A stretch of DNA of 64,000 nt, taken from positions 1 to 64,000 of the forward strand of contig JAGGQZ010000013.1 of NCBI GenBank assembly GCA_018613055.1, written 5' to 3'. How positions within the stretch are numbered: the stretch's first letter is position 1; the number at the start of each line of letters is the position of its first letter. This document shows positions 8,731 to 19,970 of this stretch, piece by piece. The DNA is from Chryseobacterium sp. ISL-80. Lineage in GTDB: Bacteria > Bacillota > Bacilli > Bacillales > Cytobacillaceae. Below the pieces are notes generated by a model. The model was given only the letters and a program-made list of their open reading frames with translations. It searched no databases and was not told the DNA's origin. The translations under genes and the position numbers were made by a program.

Positions 8731-9353
8731 TTATTGTGACAGGTTGGACAGCTGAAGCTGAAAAGCTGTCAAGAAAACCTCGTTATTGTGACAGGTTGGA
8801 AAGTGGTGGCCGAAAAGCTGTCAAGAAAAGCTGGTTATTCTGACAGGTTGGGCAGTGAAAGCAGGAAAGCTGTCAAGAAAACCTCGTTATTCTGACAGGT
8901 TGGGCGATGAAAGCTGAAAAGCTGTCAAGAAAAGCTAGTTATTCTGACAGGTTGGGCAGTGAAGGCAGAAAAGCTGTCAAGAAAAGCTAGTTATTCTGAC
9001 AGGTTGGGCAGTGAAAGCAGGAAAGCTGTCAAGAAAACCTCGTTATTCTGACAGGTTGGGCAGTGAAGGCAGAAAAGCTGTCAAGAAAAGCTAGTTATTC
9101 TGACAGGTTAGGCAGTTGAAGCCGAAAAGCTGTCAAGAAAAGCCCGTTATTCTGACAGGTTGGGCAGTAAAAGCAGAAAAGCTGTCAAGAAAAGCCCGTT
9201 ATTCTGACAGGTTGGGCAGAGGAAGCCGAAAAGCTGTCAAGAAAAGCTCGTTATTGTGACAGGTTAGGCGGAGGAAGCCGAAAGCTGTCAAGAAAACCTC
9301 GTTATTATAACAGGTTGAGGTGTGAAATCCGAAAAGCTGTCAAGATAACGATC
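8731..9353. repeat. tandem array, 12 units of 52 bp
   Basis: Units begin with TTATT at 8731, 8783, 8835, 8887, 8939, 8991, 9043, 9095, 9147, 9199, 9251 and 9302, so ten successive steps are exactly 52 bp and one is 51. Each unit holds TGACAGGTT near its start and AAGCTGTCAAGA about 24 bases later; TGACAG and CTGTCA are inverted, so every unit can fold into a hairpin. 52 is not a multiple of three and no frame stays open, so it is non-coding. It fills nearly the whole gap between the two acyl-CoA dehydrogenase genes. Confidence 0.95.
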
Positions 9354-9467
9354 GGTTTCAGGTTGAAATACCGGAAAAAGGTCACCAATCGTCCCACCTG
9401 CAGAGTAACAAGTCGAATGTAATGGTTATCTATATAAATTAAATAAACAGTAACGGAGGAAACAATA

Positions 9468-10607
9468 ATGAATTTTCGATTATCCGAAGAACATGAAATG
9501 ATCCGGAAAATGGTCCGTGATTTTGCGAGGAATGAAGTGGCTCCGACGGCTGCTGAGCGTGATGAGGAGGAACGTTTTGACCGTGAGATTTTTGACAAGA
9601 TGGCGGAGCTTGGCCTGACTGGTATCCCGTGGCCTGAAGAGTACGGCGGCATCGGATCTGACTATCTCGCATACTGCATCGCGGTTGAAGAATTATCACG
9701 CGTCTGTGCCTCAACAGGGGTAATGCTGTCAGCGCACACTTCACTTGCCGGCTGGCCAATCTTCAAGTTCGGAAATGAAGAGCAGAAGCAAAAGTACTTG
9801 CGTCCAATGGCTGAAGGTAAGAGCATCGGTGCGTACGGCCTGACTGAGCCGGGCAGCGGTTCTGATGCAGGTGCAATGAGAACGACTGCGAAAGAAGATG
9901 GCGACCACTATGTACTGAATGGCTCCAAAATTTTCATCACAAATGGCGGGGTAGCTGATATCTATGTTGTATTCGCGTTGACCGATCCGTCAAGCAAGCA
10001 CAAAGGAACGACTGCGTTCATCGTCGAAAGCAGCTTCCCTGGATTCTCTGTCGGCAAGAAGGAAAAGAAGCTGGGCATCCGTTCATCTCCGACAACAGAA
10101 ATCATTTTTGAAGACTGCCGCGTTCCAAAGGAAAACATCCTTGGTGAAGTTGGTGAAGGCTTCAAAATCGCGATGATGACGCTTGATGGCGGACGTAACG
10201 GAATCGCTGCCCAGGCAGTCGGTATCGCACAGGGAGCGCTTGACGCAGCAGTTGATTATGCAAAAGAACGCCAGCAATTCGGCAAGCCAATCGCGGCGAA
10301 CCAGGGAATTGGCTTCAAGCTTGCGGACATGGCAACTTCAGTAGAAGCTTCAAGACTATTAACTTACCAGGCTGCATGGCTGGAATCTGAAGGCCTTCCA
10401 TACGGCAAGGAATCGGCAATGTCCAAACTGTTTGCCGGCGACACAGCGATGAAAGTGACAACCGAAGCTGTACAGGTATTCGGCGGCTACGGCTACACGA
10501 AGGATTATCCGGTTGAACGCTTCATGCGCGACGCGAAAATCACGCAGATCTATGAAGGAACACAGGAAATCCAGCGTCTTGTCATCTCAAGAATGCTGAC
10601 GAAATAA
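9468..10607 (+). CDS. acyl-CoA dehydrogenase (second copy)
   Basis: A 379-residue paralogue of the preceding acyl-CoA dehydrogenase, with the same layout: [11 protein letters not shown] flavin signature in the middle domain and QVFGGYGY plus YEGTQEIQ at the C-terminus with the catalytic Glu. It lies 18 bp before a TetR regulator gene that in turn overlaps icmF, so it probably works with that B12 mutase, for instance on isobutyryl-CoA or butyryl-CoA. That link is inferred from gene order. ACGGAGGAAAC supplies the ribosome site. It may have its own promoter after the tandem array, since none of the array units contain a terminator with a T-run. Confidence 0.92.
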   Translation: MNFRLSEEHEMIRKMVRDFARNEVAPTAAERDEEERFDREIFDKMAELGLTGIPWPEEYGGIGSDYLAYCIAVEELSRVCASTGVMLSAHTSLAGWPIFKFGNEEQKQKYLRPMAEGKSIGAYGLTEPGSGSDAGAMRTTAKEDGDHYVLNGSKIFITNGGVADIYVVFALTDPSSKHKGTTAFIVESSFPGFSVGKKEKKLGIRSSPTTEIIFEDCRVPKENILGEVGEGFKIAMMTLDGGRNGIAAQAVGIAQGALDAAVDYAKERQQFGKPIAANQGIGFKLADMATSVEASRLLTYQAAWLESEGLPYGKESAMSKLFAGDTAMKVTTEAVQVFGGYGYTKDYPVERFMRDAKITQIYEGTQEIQRLVISRMLTK

Positions 10608-10625
10608 CAGGGCGGGGCAGAAGAG

Positions 10626-11279
10626 ATGAAAAAGCGAGAAGTGCAGGCGTCGGTAAAAGATGAGCGACTTGTGAAAAAAAGGCGCGAACAGATGATCAAA
10701 GGGGCCGTAACTCTTTTCAAGCAAAAGGGCTTCCACCGCACGACGACCAGAGAGATTGCCCGGGCTTCAGGCTTTAGCATCGGTACCCTTTACGAATATA
10801 TCCGTACAAAAGAAGATGTGCTTTACCTTGTCTGCGACAGCATTTATGACGAAGTTCGCGACCGCCTACAGGAAAACCTCGACACGAACCAGGGGACGCT
10901 CGAGAGCCTGAAGGTCGGCATCGCCAATTACTTCAAGGTCATGGATGACCTCCAGGACGAAGTGCTCGTCATGTACCAGGAGGTCAAATCGCTGACAAAG
11001 GATGCACTCCCATATGTGCTGAAAAAAGAAATCGAGATGGTGGGGATGTTTGAGGATGTGATCCAGCGCTGCGTCGAAAATGGCGAGCTTGACCTGGATG
11101 AAAAACATGTCAAAATCATCGCCCATGATATTTTCGTCCAGGGGCAGATGTGGGGATTCCGCCGCTGGGCGCTGCAAAAACTGTACACTCTCGAGGAGTA
11201 TACGGAACTGCAGACAGAACTGCTTTTCAAGGGGCTCAAGGGATCGGAAATGAAATTAGGAACAGGGGGAACAAAATGA
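10626..11279 (+). CDS. TetR-family transcriptional regulator
   Basis: A 217-residue protein with a TetR helix-turn-helix near residues 35-65 ([20 protein letters not shown]) and a longer ligand-binding C-terminal domain. Genes of this type beside acyl-CoA dehydrogenases usually sense acyl-CoA and repress the local operon, so this is a candidate local regulator of the acd-icmF genes. Its stop codon overlaps the icmF start (ATGA), indicating translational coupling. It is not assigned to B. subtilis FadR because that gene lies in a different neighbourhood and the sequence was not compared. A weak ribosome site precedes the ATG. Confidence 0.85.
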   Translation: MKKREVQASVKDERLVKKRREQMIKGAVTLFKQKGFHRTTTREIARASGFSIGTLYEYIRTKEDVLYLVCDSIYDEVRDRLQENLDTNQGTLESLKVGIANYFKVMDDLQDEVLVMYQEVKSLTKDALPYVLKKEIEMVGMFEDVIQRCVENGELDLDEKHVKIIAHDIFVQGQMWGFRRWALQKLYTLEEYTELQTELLFKGLKGSEMKLGTGGTK

Positions 11280-14200
11280 GTATGCCGGAAATGTATAAGC
11301 CAAAGAACCATATTCGCTTTGTGACAGCTTCAAGCTTGTTTGACGGCCATGATGCTTCAATCAACATCATGCGCAGGATCATCCAGTCATTGGGAGGCGA
11401 GGTGATCCACCTTGGCCACAACCGCTCCGTCGAGGAGGTCGTCAACGCCGCGATCCAGGAGGATGCACAGGGAATTGCGATTTCTTCCTATCAGGGCGGG
11501 CACGTGGAATATTTTAAGTATATGTACGATCTTTTGAAGGAAAAAGGCGCTTCCCATATCCGCATTTACGGCGGTGGCGGCGGTGTCATCATTCCTCGGG
11601 AAATAAAGGAGCTTCATGAATACGGGATCGCCCGTATTTTCTCGCCGGAAGACGGCAGGAAATATGGCCTTAACGGCATGATCGAGCAGATGATCAAGGA
11701 GTGTGACTTCCCGACAGTGACTGCTGAAGGCGTTGAGGAAATCGGAAAACTTGAAGACGGGGATCCGAACGCTGTCGCAAAGCTGATCACGCTTGCCGAG
11801 CAGCATGTTGGTTCGGAAAAAGAAACAGCCGCCGCTGTGGAAAGCTTGATGGAAAAAGTCAAGACGATGACAAAGGCGGTGCCTGTTGTCGGAATCACTG
11901 GTACGGGCGGTGCAGGGAAAAGTTCATTGACTGACGAACTGATCAGGCGCTTCATCAATGAAATCCCTGAAAAGCGGGTAGCGATTTTATCAGTCGACCC
12001 TACAAAGCAGAAGACAGGCGGAGCACTTCTGGGAGACCGGATCCGCATGAACGCGATTTTCTCTCCACGCGTTTATATGCGCAGCCTGGCGACAAGAAAG
12101 TCAAAGTCTGAATTGTCCCTTGCGATTAAAGATGCCATCGACGTGGTGAAAGCGGCAGGCTTTGACCTAGTCATCGTCGAAACGAGTGGTATTGGGCAAG
12201 GCGATGCAGGAATCACCGATGTTTGTGATGTTTCAATGTATGTGATGACGAGCGAATTCGGCGCGCCGTCACAGCTTGAGAAAATCGATATGATCGATTA
12301 TGCCGACTTGATTGTCATCAATAAATTTGAGCGCAAAGGCTCTGAGGATGCAAAGCGCCAGGTGCAGAAGCAGTACCAGCGCAGTCATATGTTTTTTGAC
12401 AAAGAGCTTGATGAAATGCCTGTCTACGGCACAATCGCCAGCCAGTTCAACGATCCTGGCACGAACGCGCTGTTTGCGGCCCTGGTCAACAAAATCAATG
12501 AAAAAGCAGGCACAGATTGGACGACATCTTTCTCTACCAATGCAGTAGTAGAAAAACAGAATGTGATCATCCCGAATGACCGCCGCTATTACCTGCGGGA
12601 AATTTCCGAAACGGTACGGAGTTACCATAAGCATGCGGCCGAGCAGGCTGACCTCGCCCGCAGACTGTTCCAGATTGAAGGGGCAATCGAAGCGGTAAAA
12701 GAAAAAGAAACAAACAGTGAAGTTCTTTCGTCTCTGCAAGTGTTAAAAGAAGAAACAGAGAAGAAACTGACACCAGAGTCAAGGAACATCCTTGAAAACT
12801 GGGAATCTCTGAAGGGAAAATACAGTGGTGACCAGTTCATCACAAAAATCCGTGACAAGGAAATCGTAATGGAATTAAAGACGAAAAGTCTTTCCGGCTT
12901 AAGCATCCCTAAGGTTGCACTGCCAAAATACAAGGATTACGGAGAAATTCTACGCTGGGTCTACGTTGAGAATGTGCCTGGCAGCTTCCCGTACACAGCG
13001 GGCGTATTCCCGTTCAAGCGTGAAGGCGAGGATCCAAAACGCCAGTTTGCTGGCGAAGGGACACCAGAGCGTACGAACCGCCGCTTCCACTACCTGTCAA
13101 AGGATGACGCAGCAAAACGCCTAAGTACTGCGTTCGATTCGGTCACACTTTACGGTGAAGACCCGGATTACCGTCCGGATATTTACGGCAAAGTCGGTGA
13201 GAGCGGCGTCAGCGTTTGTTCGCTTGACGACATGAAAAAGCTGTATGCAGGTTTTGACCTTTGCCATCCATCAACATCCGTGTCGATGACAATCAACGGG
13301 CCGGCACCGATCATACTGGCAATGTTCATGAACACAGCAATTGAACAGCAGGTGGAAAAGAAGGAACAAGAACTTGGCCGCAAGCTGAATGATGAAGAGT
13401 TTGCCCAAGTGAAGGAAATGACGCTCCAGACAGTTCGCGGAACGGTGCAGGCAGATATTTTAAAAGAGGATCAAGGACAGAATACTTGTATCTTCTCGAC
13501 TGAATTCGCACTCCGAATGATGGGCGATATCCAGCAGTATTTTATCGATGAAAAAGTCCGGAACTACTATTCTGTATCGATTTCCGGCTACCATATTGCC
13601 GAAGCAGGCGCGAACCCGATTTCCCAGCTGGCGTTCACACTATCAAATGGTTTCACATATGTTGAGTACTATTTGAGCAGAGGCATGAAGATCGATGACT
13701 TTGCACCAAACCTGAGCTTCTTCTTCTCCAATGGCCTTGATCCTGAGTATTCCGTGATCGGCCGCGTTGCCCGCAGGATCTGGGCGACGGTCATGAAAAA
13801 TAAGTACGGAGCGAATGAACGCAGCCAGAAGCTGAAATACCATATCCAGACTTCAGGACGTTCACTTCATGCTCAGGAAATCGACTTCAACGATATCCGG
13901 ACAACATTGCAGGCTTTGATGGCATTGCATGACAACTGTAATTCACTTCATACCAATGCGTATGACGAAGCGATCACTACGCCGACGGAAGAATCCGTCC
14001 GCCGCGCAATGGCGATCCAGATGATCATCACGAAGGAGCATGGATTGACGAAGAACGAAAACCCGCTTCAGGGTGCGTTCATCATTGAAGAGCTGACTGA
14101 TTTGGTTGAGGAAGCAGTCCTTCAGGAATTCGAACGGATCAATGACCGCGGCGGCGTGCTTGGGGCAATGGAAACTCAGTACCAGCGCGGTAAAATCCAG

Positions 14201-14542
14201 GATGAATCCATGTACTATGAAATGAAGAAGCATTCCGGGGAGCTGCCAATCATCGGGGTGAATACGTACCTGAATCCAAATCCTCCATCAGAGGAAGAGA
14301 TCGACAAGATGGAGCTTGCCCGTGCGACGAAAGAAGAAAAGGAAACACAGATCCGCAATCTAGGCGCATTCAAGGACAAGAATCAAGACCAGTCCGAAAC
14401 AGCGCTTGAGCGGCTTAAAGAAACAGCAGTCAATGGCGGCAATATTTTTGCCGAACTGATGGAAACCGTCAAATACGCAAGCCTCGGACAAATCACAAGG
14501 GCTCTTTACGAAGTAGGCGGCCAGTTCCGCAGGAATATGTAA
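11276..14542 (+). CDS. icmF: fused isobutyryl-CoA mutase IcmF
   Basis: A 1088-residue adenosylcobalamin enzyme that interconverts isobutyryl-CoA and n-butyryl-CoA. Order of domains: B12-binding domain with FDGHDASIN (axial His25), then a MeaI-type G-protein chaperone with Walker [10 protein letters not shown] near residues 209-217 and NKFE as the guanine-binding motif, then the large substrate-binding TIM-barrel from about residue 560. Length and fusion match known Geobacillus IcmF. The barrel has PFKRE and [10 protein letters not shown] where methylmalonyl-CoA mutases have a TMY-RPWT-RQYAG pattern, which favours isobutyryl over methylmalonyl substrate. The start at 11276 overlaps the TetR stop; GGGGGAAC precedes it. 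Together with the acyl-CoA dehydrogenases it links valine breakdown to butyryl-CoA oxidation. Confidence 0.95.
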   Translation: MSMPEMYKPKNHIRFVTASSLFDGHDASINIMRRIIQSLGGEVIHLGHNRSVEEVVNAAIQEDAQGIAISSYQGGHVEYFKYMYDLLKEKGASHIRIYGGGGGVIIPREIKELHEYGIARIFSPEDGRKYGLNGMIEQMIKECDFPTVTAEGVEEIGKLEDGDPNAVAKLITLAEQHVGSEKETAAAVESLMEKVKTMTKAVPVVGITGTGGAGKSSLTDELIRRFINEIPEKRVAILSVDPTKQKTGGALLGDRIRMNAIFSPRVYMRSLATRKSKSELSLAIKDAIDVVKAAGFDLVIVETSGIGQGDAGITDVCDVSMYVMTSEFGAPSQLEKIDMIDYADLIVINKFERKGSEDAKRQVQKQYQRSHMFFDKELDEMPVYGTIASQFNDPGTNALFAALVNKINEKAGTDWTTSFSTNAVVEKQNVIIPNDRRYYLREISETVRSYHKHAAEQADLARRLFQIEGAIEAVKEKETNSEVLSSLQVLKEETEKKLTPESRNILENWESLKGKYSGDQFITKIRDKEIVMELKTKSLSGLSIPKVALPKYKDYGEILRWVYVENVPGSFPYTAGVFPFKREGEDPKRQFAGEGTPERTNRRFHYLSKDDAAKRLSTAFDSVTLYGEDPDYRPDIYGKVGESGVSVCSLDDMKKLYAGFDLCHPSTSVSMTINGPAPIILAMFMNTAIEQQVEKKEQELGRKLNDEEFAQVKEMTLQTVRGTVQADILKEDQGQNTCIFSTEFALRMMGDIQQYFIDEKVRNYYSVSISGYHIAEAGANPISQLAFTLSNGFTYVEYYLSRGMKIDDFAPNLSFFFSNGLDPEYSVIGRVARRIWATVMKNKYGANERSQKLKYHIQTSGRSLHAQEIDFNDIRTTLQALMALHDNCNSLHTNAYDEAITTPTEESVRRAMAIQMIITKEHGLTKNENPLQGAFIIEELTDLVEEAVLQEFERINDRGGVLGAMETQYQRGKIQDESMYYEMKKHSGELPIIGVNTYLNPNPPSEEEIDKMELARATKEEKETQIRNLGAFKDKNQDQSETALERLKETAVNGGNIFAELMETVKYASLGQITRALYEVGGQFRRNM

Positions 14543-14620
14543 AGGGTAGTTTAAAAACAAATATTATGGTGTAAAAATGTAGGGCGGGGCATAAAAAGAC
14601 TTTGCAATCGACCTGAATGG

Positions 14621-14664
14621 GCAGGATGGCTTATAGAAAATCTATGAGCCATCTTGCATTTTAT
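14621..14664 (+). terminator. icmF terminator
   Basis: A 17-bp near-perfect stem (arms 14621-14637 and 14641-14657, two G-U type differences) with a 3-base loop, followed by ATTTTAT. The T-run is modest but the stem is very strong. The remaining bases up to 14815 hold a TATAAT (14764-14769), likely the promoter of the next small gene. Confidence 0.7.
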
Positions 14665-14815
14665 GGTGCTCGTTTCGTAAACTAGAAACCAATATGAGAC
14701 ATTCCTGCATATTGAAAAACAACTTTTTATCAAATTTCACCTATCTTTTGGGAGATAATCTTATATAATCTAGTTATCGGTTCATACATACGACCTACTT
14801 CAGGATGTGAATTTT

Positions 14816-15022
14816 GTGAAATCGGTTTTGTTCACGGCAGGGGCTGTTGTGGCTGCTGCTGCCATTTATTATCTTTATCAGCGTCAGCTTGGCGCTATCC
14901 CATTTTTCATTCTATCGATCGCCTTTTTTTTACTGGCATATGGCCAGCTGAAGAAAAGGAGGAAGGCTGGCAGAGGGAAAGTGGAAATGGAAAGCGAAAA
15001 AAGCCGGGAAAACGGCAGATAA
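14816..15022 (+). CDS. small two-helix membrane protein, unknown function
   Basis: A 68-residue protein with two hydrophobic segments (about residues 2-18 and 25-40) and a basic, charged tail rich in Lys, Arg and Glu. The GTG at 14816 is preferred because AGGATGTG lies a few bases before it; a GTG at 14807 in the same frame is possible and adds three residues. It sits alone between icmF and rpoE with its own TATAAT upstream. I do not recognise the family. The even codon use and the membrane pattern argue that it is a real gene. Confidence 0.6.
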   Translation: MKSVLFTAGAVVAAAAIYYLYQRQLGAIPFFILSIAFFLLAYGQLKKRRKAGRGKVEMESEKSRENGR

Positions 15023-15140
15023 AACTGGCATAAAGGTCTAAAATTTGTTTATAATGTAGAATATGCATTCTGGGATATTTTCCTTGTTTTCGGACGAATG
15101 GCCGGGTAAAGGCCTGGAATAGAGAAAGGAAGTGCGCAAA

Positions 15141-15707
15141 TTGAGTTTAAGCCAATACTCAAAAGAAGAGCTTCAAGAAATGTCATTGATTGAAGTAGGA
15201 TTTGAAATTTTAAAAGAAAAGAAGCAAGCGATCACGTTTCAGGAGCTGATGGCTGAAATCAAGAGTGTCCTTAAATTGGACGAGGCCGATGTTGCTGAAA
15301 GAATGGTTCAATTCTATACAGATATAAATATAGATGGACGTTTCATGTCCCAGGGTGAAGGACGCTGGGGTCTTCGCGTCTGGTATCCAGTCGACCAGAT
15401 CGAAGAAGACAATGTCACGACAGTCAAGCCGAAGAAGAAGAAGGCTAAGAAGGCTGTTGATGAGGACGATCTAGACCTTGACGAATTCGATGAAATCGAT
15501 GAGGAAGATCTTGACTACGATGATATCGACGAATTCGACGAAGATGATGCTCTCGACGAAGATGATGATGAAGATGACGAGGACTTCGATGAGGACCTGG
15601 AAGATTCCGATGACTTCGACGACGATGAGGATGAGCTGCTGGAGGAAGAAGACGAAGACCTGCCGCTCGAAGATGAAGATGACGAAGAGGAAGACGAAGA
15701 ACTATAA
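15141..15707 (+). CDS. rpoE: RNA polymerase delta subunit
   Basis: A 188-residue delta subunit, found in Firmicutes, which binds core RNA polymerase and lowers nonspecific DNA and RNA binding, speeding recycling. The N-terminal 90 residues form the folded HARE-HTH domain (starting SLSQYSKEELQEM); a Lys-rich patch KKKKAKK is followed by an almost purely Asp/Glu tail of about 75 residues. TTG at 15141 is chosen because GGAAGTG is 6 bases upstream and the alignment with B. subtilis RpoE begins there. A TATAAT at 15050-15055 is a likely -10. The pyrG promoter starts right after its stop. Confidence 0.94.
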   Translation: MSLSQYSKEELQEMSLIEVGFEILKEKKQAITFQELMAEIKSVLKLDEADVAERMVQFYTDINIDGRFMSQGEGRWGLRVWYPVDQIEEDNVTTVKPKKKKAKKAVDEDDLDLDEFDEIDEEDLDYDDIDEFDEDDALDEDDDEDDEDFDEDLEDSDDFDDDEDELLEEEDEDLPLEDEDDEEEDEEL

Positions 15708-15715
15708 TTAACAAC

Positions 15716-15754
15716 TTGACTTTTATATTTACCGAATGTAGAATACTTTTTGGG
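15716..15754 (+). promoter_or_regulatory. pyrG promoter and GGG initiation site
   Basis: TTGACT (15716-15721), 17 bp, TAGAAT (15739-15744), then the transcript start GGGCTCC at 15752. The run of three G at the start is the feature needed for CTP-sensitive reiterative transcription described for pyrG of B. subtilis. Confidence 0.85.
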
Positions 15755-15790
15755 CTCCTTAAAAAAGGACGATTAAGTAAAACAGCCACA

Positions 15791-15828
15791 AAACGCTCCC
15801 CATACTCTGTATGCGGGGCGTTTTTTTT
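15791..15828 (+). terminator. pyrG leader attenuator
   Basis: Intrinsic terminator with arms 15791-15805 and 15809-15823 (one mismatch) and eight T. The 5' arm contains the pyrimidine run CTCCCC (15796-15801). In the known mechanism, low CTP makes polymerase stutter and add extra G residues at the GGG start; the poly-G end then pairs with this run and prevents the terminator from forming, so pyrG is expressed. Confidence 0.85.
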
Positions 15829-15910
15829 ATTTTTACAGGCTAAAAATAACCCCCTGTACAATCCGCTTGCGAAAACCGAAGCAGGCGATTTAAAAAGGTT
15901 AAAAATTTAA

Positions 15911-17572
<1,662 letters not shown>

Positions 17573-17578
17573 CATGCA

Positions 17579-17608
17579 AAAAAGCCGGTGAATTTACCGG
17601 CTTTTTTT
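17579..17608 (+). terminator. pyrG terminator
   Basis: AAAAGCCGGT and ACCGGCTTTT form a 10-bp stem around GAATTT with a T-run. It also separates pyrG from the convergent ywjG; the A-run on the other side makes it usable in both directions. Confidence 0.85.
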
Positions 17609-17631
17609 ACTGCTTTTTTGGCGTATTCTGG

Positions 17632-18147
17632 TTAGTAGTCTTCCAAAATTTCCTCGATCGTGAATTTCAGGCCGAAGTAGATGAATAGTGCCGCAACAGA
17701 AGTGGGATAGCCAATTCTGTTGCCAACATCATCCGGAAGCAGGCCTTTTTTGATTCGTAAATCAATATGGACGTCCGCAAGCGTATTCAGTCCTTCATTT
17801 TCATTCCGGACGGTAGAAATAGCCACGAACGGAATCCCTTTTTCCTGTAAAATGCCTGCCATTTTGACTGCCTCTTCATCATCAGCATAGCGGCTGACAA
17901 TCAGCACACGGTCTGCAGCTTCTACTTCTGTTTCCTCCGATAAAATGGCTGCCGATTGAAGTGGTTCTTCGCCATGAACTGCTTCAAGTTCAACAGCCTT
18001 CATTTCTCCTGTACCAAAAATATGAATTTTGCCTTCACCAGCAGCAGCCTGTGCCAGCAGTCGTGCGCCATCCTCAATTGGAAACTCTTCTTTTTCCATC
18101 AGCCGGTTGAATAATCCGGCCAATTGTGTCGAAAACATTTTTAACAT
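17632..18147 (-). CDS. ywjG: YwjG-type DUF2529 protein with SIS-like fold
   Basis: A 171-residue protein of the DUF2529 family, unknown function. The sequence shows a Rossmann-like pattern, IHIFGTGEMKAVELEA and VLIVSRYADDEEAV, similar to SIS sugar-isomerase-like domains that bind phosphosugars. GGAGGTG lies 5 bases before ATG 18147. It is encoded on the minus strand, convergent with pyrG and divergent from spo0F, as in B. subtilis. I infer sugar-phosphate or nucleotide binding only from the fold pattern. Confidence 0.82.
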   Translation of the reverse strand: MLKMFSTQLAGLFNRLMEKEEFPIEDGARLLAQAAAGEGKIHIFGTGEMKAVELEAVHGEEPLQSAAILSEETEVEAADRVLIVSRYADDEEAVKMAGILQEKGIPFVAISTVRNENEGLNTLADVHIDLRIKKGLLPDDVGNRIGYPTSVAALFIYFGLKFTIEEILEDY

Positions 18148-18210
18148 TCCAGCACCTCCGTCTTTGCCAATCCTGATTATAAAGTACTACAATGGAAATG
18201 AAAAAGCATC

Positions 18211-18264
18211 TGTCGAAAATAAGTTTAAAAATATGGCAGGAATTTCAAGCTTTTTAACGAATTG
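18211..18264 (+). promoter_or_regulatory. spo0F sigma-H promoter and Spo0A box
   Basis: GCAGGAATT (18236-18244) fits the sigma-H -35 (RNAGGAWWW), and after 11 bp AACGAATTG (18256-18264) fits the -10 (RNNGAATWW) at 8 of 9 positions. A perfect 0A box, TGTCGAA, is at 18211-18217, about 58 bp upstream of the predicted start. In B. subtilis spo0F is driven by sigma-H and controlled by Spo0A~P, so this matches expectation. Confidence 0.8.
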
Positions 18265-18342
18265 TGTAATGGGGAAGAACGAAACAGTTTCCAGGACAAG
18301 ATCATTTATTATTTATTACTTTTATTAGGGGGAAGAGGCGGC

Positions 18343-18717
18343 ATGAAAGAAAAAATACTTATTGTTGACGACCAGTTTGGCATCAGAATTCTACTTAATG
18401 AAGTGCTGCAAAAAGAAGGTTATCAAACATACCAGGCTGCAAATGGCGTCCAGGCCCTGGAGCTCGTTAAGAAGCATCCACCTGATCTCGTTCTTCTGGA
18501 CATGAAAATCCCGGGTATGGATGGAATTGAAATTTTAAAAAGAATGAAGGTAATCGACCCGGATATTCGCGTCATCATCATGACCGCCTATGGCGAACTG
18601 GATATGATCCAGGAAGCGATGGACCTTGGAGCTTTGACCCATTTCGCCAAGCCATTCGACATTGATGATATCCGCGCAGCCGTAAAGAAGTATTCACAAA
18701 CCGTTTCAAAAGATTAA
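18343..18717 (+). CDS. spo0F: sporulation phosphorelay response regulator Spo0F
   Basis: A 124-residue single-domain response regulator that carries phosphate from sporulation kinases to Spo0B. The acidic pocket is DD at residues 9-10, the phosphorylated Asp53 in [11 protein letters not shown], the switch Thr in IIMTAYGE and the conserved Lys in FAKPFD. There is no output domain, as expected. ATG at 18343 follows AGGGGGAAGAGG; the frame upstream to 18262 has no homologous sequence. Length equals B. subtilis Spo0F. A weak GC stem and T-run at 18731-18757 follow it. Confidence 0.96.
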   Translation: MKEKILIVDDQFGIRILLNEVLQKEGYQTYQAANGVQALELVKKHPPDLVLLDMKIPGMDGIEILKRMKVIDPDIRVIIMTAYGELDMIQEAMDLGALTHFAKPFDIDDIRAAVKKYSQTVSKD

Positions 18718-18730
18718 GATACATAATTCG

Positions 18731-18757
18731 CCCTCAGGATGCTCCGGGGGGTTTTTT
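18731..18757 (+). terminator. probable spo0F terminator
   Basis: CCCTC and GGGGG flank an 11-base loop and are followed by TTTTTT. The stem is short, so confidence is modest. Confidence 0.45.
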
Positions 18758-18796
18758 CTTGCCGGAAAAAGTGAGTTTACAGACAAGTGAAACTAT

Positions 18797-18882
18797 TGGT
18801 AGCGCTTGCTTTATAGCATTTTTATGACACTTGCAAAAACAAGGCTTGAACAATGGCAATTCTGATTTTCTTTTGGTATGAT
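18797..18882 (+). promoter_or_regulatory. fbaA promoter region with cre-like site
   Basis: TGGTAGCGCTTGCT (18797-18810) fits the cre consensus except for its last base and others at degenerate positions; TGG-TATGAT (18874-18882) is an extended -10. No clear -35. The gap 18758-19014 contains no ORF; a 15-base palindrome centred on 18963 (ACCCTTT, A, AAAGGGT) lies in the leader. Confidence 0.35.
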
Positions 18883-19014
18883 ACATATGAATTCCACAGG
18901 ATCATTTCGTTTTGATGAATGCCATCTCGGGTACATAATCAAAAGCAGAGAGGGAACCCTTTAAAAGGGTAGCATAGTCAAAAAACGATTGATCATTACG
19001 AAGGAGGAAAAGAT

Positions 19015-19872
19015 ATGCCTTTAGTTTCAATGACTGAAATGCTGAAAAAAGCGAATGCAGAAGGCTACGCTGTTGGGCAATTTAACTTAAATAACCTTGA
19101 GTTCACTCAAGCGATCCTTCAGGCTGCAGAAGCCGAGAAGTCACCGGTAATCCTTGGTGTTTCTGAAGGTGCTGCACGCTACATGGGCGGCTTCAAGACT
19201 GTTGTCAAAATGGTAGAAGGTTTGATGGAGGACTATAACACTACAGTTCCTGTCGCAATCCACCTTGACCATGGTTCAAGCTTCGACAAGTGTAAAGAAG
19301 CAATCGACGCAGGTTTCACCTCTGTCATGATCGATGCTTCACACGGTCCTTTCGAAGAGAACATTGAAATCACTTCAAAAGTGGTAGAATACGCTCACTC
19401 TAAAGGTGTTTCTGTAGAAGCGGAATTAGGAGTTGTCGGCGGACAGGAAGATGACGTTGTTGCTTCTGGCGTAATCTATGCTGATCCTAAGGAATGTGAA
19501 GAGCTAGTTAAGCGCACTGGCATTGATTGCCTTGCTCCTGCACTAGGTTCTGTACACGGTCCTTACAAAGGTGAACCAAACCTTGGCTTCAAAGAAATGG
19601 AAGAAATCAACAAGACTGCTGGCGTACCATTGGTATTGCACGGCGGAACTGGAATCCCTACAAAAGATATCCAGAAAGCTATTTCTTTCGGTACAGCTAA
19701 AGTCAACGTTAATACTGAAAACCAAATTGCTTCAGCTAAAGCAGTTCGTGAGACTCTTGCTGCGAAGCCGGAAGAGTATGATCCACGTAAATATCTTGGA
19801 CCAGCTCGCGATGCAATCAAGGAAACTGTAATCGGCAAAATACGCGAATTCGGTTCTTCTAACAAAGCGTAA
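19015..19872 (+). CDS. fbaA: class II fructose-bisphosphate aldolase
   Basis: A 285-residue zinc-dependent aldolase cleaving fructose 1,6-bisphosphate to glyceraldehyde 3-phosphate and dihydroxyacetone phosphate. Zinc and substrate motifs are HLDHGSSF, the long E-x-G-x-V-G-G segment [19 protein letters not shown] and LHGGTG. Length and sequence match FbaA of B. subtilis. AAGGAGG stands 7 bases before ATG. It is followed by its own terminator, then by transaldolase, so the two sugar-phosphate genes are separate units or linked by read-through. Confidence 0.97.
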   Translation: MPLVSMTEMLKKANAEGYAVGQFNLNNLEFTQAILQAAEAEKSPVILGVSEGAARYMGGFKTVVKMVEGLMEDYNTTVPVAIHLDHGSSFDKCKEAIDAGFTSVMIDASHGPFEENIEITSKVVEYAHSKGVSVEAELGVVGGQEDDVVASGVIYADPKECEELVKRTGIDCLAPALGSVHGPYKGEPNLGFKEMEEINKTAGVPLVLHGGTGIPTKDIQKAISFGTAKVNVNTENQIASAKAVRETLAAKPEEYDPRKYLGPARDAIKETVIGKIREFGSSNKA

Positions 19873-19896
19873 TAGCAGCAAAAATTTGTTATAATA

Positions 19897-19922
19897 AAAC
19901 CGCCTTATATAGGGCGGTTTTT
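19897..19922 (+). terminator. fbaA terminator
   Basis: AAACCGCC and GGCGGTTT form an 8-bp stem with a T-run directly after fbaA. Confidence 0.8.
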
Positions 19923-19970
19923 ATCCATTTATATAAGTTTGAAAATTTTGTCGACTGGAGGCGTTTACAA

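Noticed and set aside
8731-9353. CRISPR array
   Set aside because: The whole 52-bp unit is conserved, including the middle; there are no unique spacers and no cas genes nearby.
15445-15861. 138-residue minus-strand ORF opposite rpoE
   Set aside because: Mirror of the Asp/Glu-rich tail (His/Arg/Leu-rich), spans the pyrG promoter and attenuator.
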